64,000 bases of DNA, from positions 1 to 64,000 of the forward strand of contig NZ_CP116339.1 in assembly GCF_028198165.1 (NCBI RefSeq), read 5' to 3'. The first letter of the stretch is position 1. Every line of letters starts with the position of its first letter. The notes below the pieces were generated by a model. That model was not told where the DNA came from, searched no databases, and saw only the letters and a program-made list of their open reading frames with translations. Both the position numbers and the translations under genes were made by a program. Positions 59,967 through 64,000 of the stretch are shown here, piece by piece. Source of the stretch: Pseudoxanthomonas sp. JBR18 (lineage in GTDB: Bacteria > Pseudomonadota > Gammaproteobacteria > Xanthomonadales > Xanthomonadaceae).

Positions 59967-60173
59967 TCAGGTGGCCGGCGTGATGTTGGACGCCTGTGCG
60001 CCCTTCGGACCCTGCGTCACTTCGTAGCTCACGCGCTGGCCTTCCTGCAAGGTGCGGAAACCCTTTGCGTTGATCGCGGTGTGATGCGCGAAGACATCGG
60101 CGCTGCCATCTTCCGGCGCGATGAATCCGAAGCCCTTGGCATCGTTGAACCATTTGACGGTACCGTACGGCAT
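59967..60173 (-). CDS. Cold-shock domain protein
   Basis: The 68-residue CspA-family protein binds single-stranded RNA/DNA and melts mRNA structure. RNP1 is KGFGFIAP and RNP2 is DVFAHHTAI; the start [18 protein letters not shown] is typical. The frame is open upstream, but the ATG at 60173 with a purine-rich site before it marks the real start. It is monocistronic: a strong terminator follows. Confidence 0.94.
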   Translation of the reverse strand: MPYGTVKWFNDAKGFGFIAPEDGSADVFAHHTAINAKGFRTLQEGQRVSYEVTQGPKGAQASNITPAT

Positions 60174-60263
60174 AGCTCTCTCTTTCCCCAGTTGGATCGG
60201 TGGTGGTGGCGCGGCTGGGAAGCCGCACGGCCCGAGTATGCAAAGACGCGGCAGCGTTGACAA

Positions 60264-61010
60264 TCACCCGCGCGCCAGTTCCCCCACCAACTCGGCCATC
60301 CCGGCCGATGCCGCGTCGACATTGGCCAGGACATCGGCCATGGTGATCTCCTCACCGGTTCCGCAGCCGGCTGCCCAGTTGGCGACGATGGCCAGGCAGG
60401 CATAGTCCAGGCCCAGCTCGCGCGCCAGGCCGGCCTCGGGCATCCCGGTCATGCCCACCAGGTCGCAGCCGTCGCGCTTCATGCGGGCGATCTCGGCCCG
60501 GGTTTCCAGGCGCGGGCCCTGGGTGGCGCCGTAGCAGCCGCCTTCGACCACCTTGACCCCGGTCACGCGCGCCGCGGCCAGGATCTTGTGCCGCAGCATC
60601 GGGGTATAGGGATCCCCGAAGTCTACGTGCAGGACTTCGCCCCCTTCCTCGCACAGCGTGGAAATGCGGCCCCAGGTGTAGTCGATGATCTGGTCCGGGC
60701 AGGCCAGCACGCGCGGGCCGAACCGCTCGGTGATGCCCCCGACGGTATTGAGCGCCAGCACGCGCGTGGCGCCGATCTGCTTGAGCGCGGCCAGGTTAGC
60801 GCGATAGTTGATCTTGTGCGGCGGCAGCGAATGCCCCTCGCCATGGCGGGCCAGGAACGCCACGCGCTTGCCCAGCACCGTGCCCACCCGAACCGGACCG
60901 GACGGTGCCCCGTAAGGCGTGTCCAGGTGCCGGGTCTCGACGTCATCGAGCGTGGCCAGCTTGTAGACGCCGGTGCCCCCGATGACCGCCAGGTCGACAC
61001 GCTGGCTCAC
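60264..61010 (-). CDS. S-methyl-5'-thioinosine phosphorylase
   Basis: The 248-residue enzyme belongs to the MTAP/PNP family: VDLAVIGGTGVYKL, the phosphate site in FLARHGEGHSLPPHKINYR, ALNTVGGITERF, and TGMPEAGLARELGLDYACLA. In Pseudomonas the equivalent enzyme cleaves methylthioinosine to hypoxanthine and methylthioribose-1-phosphate. The substrate (thioinosine versus thioadenosine) is inferred from the neighbouring hpt gene, which would recycle the hypoxanthine. GTG start at 61010 overlaps the hpt stop. Confidence 0.84.
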   Translation of the reverse strand: MSQRVDLAVIGGTGVYKLATLDDVETRHLDTPYGAPSGPVRVGTVLGKRVAFLARHGEGHSLPPHKINYRANLAALKQIGATRVLALNTVGGITERFGPRVLACPDQIIDYTWGRISTLCEEGGEVLHVDFGDPYTPMLRHKILAAARVTGVKVVEGGCYGATQGPRLETRAEIARMKRDGCDLVGMTGMPEAGLARELGLDYACLAIVANWAAGCGTGEEITMADVLANVDAASAGMAELVGELARG

Positions 61011-61579
61011 GCGCCTTCCTTCATGGCGTAGATCGCCGGCAGGTTGCGCAGGTGCTCGTGCACGTCCATGCCGAAGCCGAACACGTAGCGGTCCGGAACC
61101 TGGACGCCGACGTAATCCGCCTTGACGCCCGGCACGGCGCGATCGTGCTGCTTGACCGTCATCGCGGCGATGCGCACGTCGGTGGCGCCCTGCTCCAGGC
61201 ACCACTCGCGCACGGCCAGCAGGGTGTAGCCCTCGTCCAGGATGTCGTCGACCAGCAGCACGCGACGGCCGTACAGCGCGGTGGCCGGGCGATGCTTCCA
61301 GACCAGCTCGCCACCTTCGGTCTCGCCGCGATAGCGGGTGGCGTGCAGGTAATCAAACTGCAGATCCAGGCTGCGGCCACCGAGCTCCAGCGCCAGCTGC
61401 CCGGCGAACGGCAGCGCGCCATGCATGATGGTCAGGTACACCGGCACCTCGCCAGCGTAGTCGCGGGCGATGGCATCGGCCATGGTGGCGATGGCGGCAT
61501 CCAGCGTGGGGCGGTCGACCAGCAAGTCGGCATTGGCCAGGGCCTGGCGGATGGTCGGGGCGGTATGGGTCGTGGACAT
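61007..61579 (-). CDS. hpt: Hypoxanthine-guanine phosphoribosyltransferase
   Basis: The 190-residue enzyme converts hypoxanthine (and guanine) with PRPP to IMP (GMP). The PRPP-binding motif is RVLLVDDILDEGYTL near 110; other conserved parts are YLTIMHGALPFAGQLALEL and DVRIAAMTVKQHDR. It lies between nagZ (1-nt TGATG overlap) and the thioinosine phosphorylase (GTGA overlap), forming a coupled salvage unit. Confidence 0.9.
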   Translation of the reverse strand: MSTTHTAPTIRQALANADLLVDRPTLDAAIATMADAIARDYAGEVPVYLTIMHGALPFAGQLALELGGRSLDLQFDYLHATRYRGETEGGELVWKHRPATALYGRRVLLVDDILDEGYTLLAVREWCLEQGATDVRIAAMTVKQHDRAVPGVKADYVGVQVPDRYVFGFGMDVHEHLRNLPAIYAMKEGA

Positions 61580-62583
61580 CAGGCAATTCCCTTGGAAACA
61601 GGCAGGCGCGCGTGCGCCTGGTCATAACGCGTGTCGGCCAACAGGCCTTCCCACGCGCGTGGGCCGCGACCGATCAGGCCGATCAGTGCGGCGGTGTTGA
61701 GTGCGCGGCCTTGCACGGCCCGCAGGGCGTCTTCGACCACATCGGGCTGGCAGGCCAGGACGACGTCGCAGCCGGCGTCCAGGTGCAGGGCGACGCGCTG
61801 GGCGACGCCGCCGGCCGAGTGCGCGGCGGCCATCGAGATGTCATCGGAGAACACCACCCCGCGAAAGCCGAAGCGCCCGCGCAGAACCTCGTTGATCCAG
61901 AACGACGAATATCCGGCCGGCTCGGGCGTCACGGCTGGATAGGCCACGTGCGCGAGCATCACCGCGTCGGCGCCGGTCTCGATACCGGCGGCGAAGGGCA
62001 CCAGATCCTCGGCGAGCAGGGTCTCCAGCGGGCGCGGATCGGTGGCGATGTCGAAATGGGTGTCTTCCAGCACGGTGCCGTGCCCGGGGAAATGCTTGAG
62101 CGTGGCGGCCATGTCGGCGTCGTGCATGCCGCGCACGTAGGCGCGGGTGAAGGCGGCGACCACCTGCGGATCGGCGTGGAAGGCGCGATTGCCGATGGCG
62201 CGGTTGCCACGGGCCAGGTCAACCACGGGAGCGAAACTCAGGTCCACCCCGCTGGCGCGGACCTCGCTGGCCATGAGCCAGGCGTGCTCGCGGGCCTGTT
62301 CCAACGCGCCGTCCGGATCACGCCCGTACTGCGCGCCAAAAGTCTCCAGCGGCGGCAGCGCGGCATAGCCCTCGCGGAATCGCTGCACGCGCCCGCCTTC
62401 CTGGTCCACGGTAATCAGCACCGGGCGCGGCGCGGCGGCACGGATCGCGGCGCTCAATTCAGTCACCTGCTGGCGCGAGACGAAATTGCGCGCGAACAGG
62501 ACCACGCCGGCCACGGCGTCGTGCTGCAGCCAATCGACTTCGTGGGCGTCCAGTTCGGTGCCGGCGATGCCGATCAAGAGCAT
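61579..62583 (-). CDS. nagZ: Beta-N-acetylhexosaminidase
   Basis: NagZ removes GlcNAc from anhydromuropeptides in the cytoplasm during cell-wall recycling, affecting AmpC induction in related bacteria. The 334-residue GH3 enzyme shows VLITVDQEGGRVQRFR, the signature KHFPGHGTVLEDTHFD with the catalytic His, and GFRGVVFSDDISMAAAH containing the nucleophile Asp. No signal peptide, as expected. Confidence 0.93.
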   Translation of the reverse strand: MLLIGIAGTELDAHEVDWLQHDAVAGVVLFARNFVSRQQVTELSAAIRAAAPRPVLITVDQEGGRVQRFREGYAALPPLETFGAQYGRDPDGALEQAREHAWLMASEVRASGVDLSFAPVVDLARGNRAIGNRAFHADPQVVAAFTRAYVRGMHDADMAATLKHFPGHGTVLEDTHFDIATDPRPLETLLAEDLVPFAAGIETGADAVMLAHVAYPAVTPEPAGYSSFWINEVLRGRFGFRGVVFSDDISMAAAHSAGGVAQRVALHLDAGCDVVLACQPDVVEDALRAVQGRALNTAALIGLIGRGPRAWEGLLADTRYDQAHARLPVSKGIA

Positions 62584-62673
62584 GTCAGGGTCTCCAGGCT
62601 GGCGCGCCTTACGCGCCGGTCGGGCATTGTCGCAGAAGCGGCCTGAAGCTTCAGAGCAGGCGGCGGTCGGACT

Positions 62674-63171
62674 TCACTCGCCCTGGGACCAGCGCGCATA
62701 GGGATGCGCGGCCAACGCCAGGTTGTAGTAGCGCGACTGATCGGTCACCTCCGCGCCGATCCAGTCCGGCCGCACGAAGGCCTCGTCGGCCGAGGCCAGC
62801 TCGATCTCGGCCACCAGCAGCCCCGCGTTCTCGCCCAGGAACTCGTCCACTTCCCACAGGTGCGCGCCCACCCGGACCAGGTGGCGGCGCTTGTCGACCA
62901 GGCCGCCCACGCACAGTTCCAGCAGCGCGCGCGCATCGGCCACCGGCACGGGATACTCGTACTCCTGCCGGGTGTGGCCCAGTTCGCGCGACTTGATGTT
63001 GAGATAGGCCAGCTCGCCCTGGACGCGGACGCGGACCGAAGCCTTCTGGGCCCCGGATTGCACCGCGCCCAGGTCGTTGAGGTAGCCCTGGGCCATGGGC
63101 ACGACCGCATGCGCCGCGTCGCGCCAGCCGTCGTTGGTGACCAGGAACTTGCGTTCGATTTCGATTGCCAT
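62674..63171 (-). CDS. CYTH-domain protein (triphosphatase-like)
   Basis: The 165-residue protein begins with the CYTH signature EIERKFLV and has the basic/acidic tunnel residues in ASVRVRVQGELAYLNIKS, RQEYEYPV, KRRHLVRVG, WEVDEFLGENAGLLVAEIEL. CYTH proteins hydrolyse triphosphates (inorganic or thiamine triphosphate) or act as class IV adenylate cyclases; which applies is not certain from sequence. Confidence 0.88.
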   Translation of the reverse strand: MAIEIERKFLVTNDGWRDAAHAVVPMAQGYLNDLGAVQSGAQKASVRVRVQGELAYLNIKSRELGHTRQEYEYPVPVADARALLELCVGGLVDKRRHLVRVGAHLWEVDEFLGENAGLLVAEIELASADEAFVRPDWIGAEVTDQSRYYNLALAAHPYARWSQGE

Positions 63172-63276
63172 GGTCCATTATGCCGACCGCGCGCCATCAC
63201 GCATCCGGACGGCGCAAGGCTGACGCGCGATTCGGCGCCAGGCGACTGTGCGGGTCCCAGCGCGTGGGGTGAACGC

Positions 63277-64000
63277 TCAGCGCTCGAACAGCGCGATCGA
63301 CTCGACGTGCGCGGTCTGCGGGAACATGTCCATCGCCCCCGCCGAGACCAGCTTGAAACCGCATTCGTTGACCAGGTAACCGGCATCGCGCGCCAGCGAA
63401 CCCGGATGGCAGCTGACATACACGATGCGCGAGAACTGCTTGAGCGGCAGCTGCTTGAGCACGTCGATGGCGCCCGAGCGCGGCGGGTCCAGCAGCAGTT
63501 TGTCGAAGCCGGCGCGCATCCACGGCGTGCCGCGCTGGTCCTGGGTCAGGTCTGCGGCGAAGAACTGCGCGTTGTCCAGGCCATTGCGCTGCGCGTTGTC
63601 CTTGGCGCGGGCGACCAGGCCGGCCTCGCCTTCCACGCCGACCACCTCGCCAACCAGGCGCGCCAGCGGCAGGGTGAAGTTGCCCAGGCCGCAGAACAGG
63701 TCCAGCACCCGCTCGCCCGGCTGCGGATCCAGCAGTGCGAAGGCGTGGGCGATCATCTTTTCGTTGAGTTTGGCGTTGACCTGAATGAAATCCAGCGGAC
63801 GGAAGGCGAGTTCGACGTCCCACGGCGCCAGCTTGAACGACAGCGGCACCTCGGCCGGCCACAGCGGATGCACGGTGTGGTTGCCGCCGGGCTGCAGGAA
63901 GATCGCGAACTGCTCTTCTTTCGCGAACGCGGTCAGCTTCTCCAGGTCCTCGGGGACCAGCGGATTGAGATGGCGCACGACGAAGGCGATCACGTCGTCG
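63277..64000 (-). CDS. rlmD: 23S rRNA (uracil-1939-C5)-methyltransferase, C-terminal part
   Basis: RlmD methylates U1939 of 23S rRNA. About 241 residues of the C-terminal half are visible; the gene runs off the right edge. The methyltransferase core is clear: QVNAKLNEKM, the SAM motif ERVLDLFCGLGNFTLPLA, LLLDPPRSGA, and the catalytic Cys in RIVYVSCHPGSLARD. The N-terminal TRAM domain and iron-sulphur Cys residues would lie outside the window. Confidence 0.88.
   Translation of the reverse strand, partial: DDVIAFVVRHLNPLVPEDLEKLTAFAKEEQFAIFLQPGGNHTVHPLWPAEVPLSFKLAPWDVELAFRPLDFIQVNAKLNEKMIAHAFALLDPQPGERVLDLFCGLGNFTLPLARLVGEVVGVEGEAGLVARAKDNAQRNGLDNAQFFAADLTQDQRGTPWMRAGFDKLLLDPPRSGAIDVLKQLPLKQFSRIVYVSCHPGSLARDAGYLVNECGFKLVSAGAMDMFPQTAHVESIALFER

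Overview
The window is high-GC gammaproteobacterial DNA, most likely from the Xanthomonadaceae/Lysobacteraceae (Stenotrophomonas, Pseudoxanthomonas or Xanthomonas relatives). This rests on the housekeeping gene content and order (pyrD-murB, ispG/xseA, nagZ-hpt-mtiP), a REP-like palindrome typical of these genomes, and a family-typical VirJ-like protein. I could run no database search, so genus and all homologies are from recognition only.

Positions 1 to about 23,140 are the right-hand part of a lambdoid-organised temperate podovirus prophage, cut by the left edge of the window. It ends beside an intact tRNA-Arg(CCT) gene (23140-23216, minus) next to a tyrosine integrase. Reading outward from the immunity region (14,526-15,545): leftward on the minus strand run cro/YdaS, a CII-like regulator, a DUF1376 replication protein, a C5-cytosine methyltransferase, several HNH nucleases, NinB, RusA, a putative late regulator, a lysis cassette (SAR endolysin, holin candidate, Rz/Rz1), terminase small and large subunits, portal and a Bbp19-like protein. 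The head and tail genes should lie beyond position 1. Rightward on the plus strand run the LexA-type CI repressor, a translationally coupled membrane protein, then from a second promoter the early operon: small proteins, an HNH nuclease, RecT plus a YqaJ-type exonuclease, a small methyltransferase, an excisionase candidate and the integrase. Five copies of an AGCGCCCCT-type operator sit on the two divergent early promoters and explain how one repressor could control both arms.

Positions 23,217-64,000 are host chromosome. First comes a cyanophycin (storage polypeptide) locus: cyanophycinase, CphA, a second Mur-ligase protein without the ATP-grasp domain, then an ALDH7-type aldehyde dehydrogenase. 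Next are pyrD, murB, a DMT exporter, an HD-GYP protein and a TPM-domain protein; a racemase; PAP2 phosphatase and ispG opposite xseA; a VirJ-like hydrolase; a VWA lipoprotein; a large GAF-GAF-GGDEF-EAL protein divergent from an ECF sigma/anti-sigma pair; an IMPACT-family protein; an ABC exporter; endonuclease V; a CocE-type peptidase; a membrane LytTR regulator; two pirins; a cold-shock protein; the nagZ-hpt-mtiP purine/peptidoglycan salvage cluster; a CYTH protein; and rlmD, cut by the right edge.

The most unusual features are: an Endonuclease VII gene apparently inserted at the 5' end of the phage dcm gene, leaving a 14-codon remnant of the methyltransferase start; a DUF1376 gene whose only well-placed start codon is AUU, overlapping the stop of a homing-type HNH gene; a probably leaderless cro transcript; the distributed operator set; a membrane protein expressed with the repressor; and the ATP-grasp-less cyanophycin synthetase partner.
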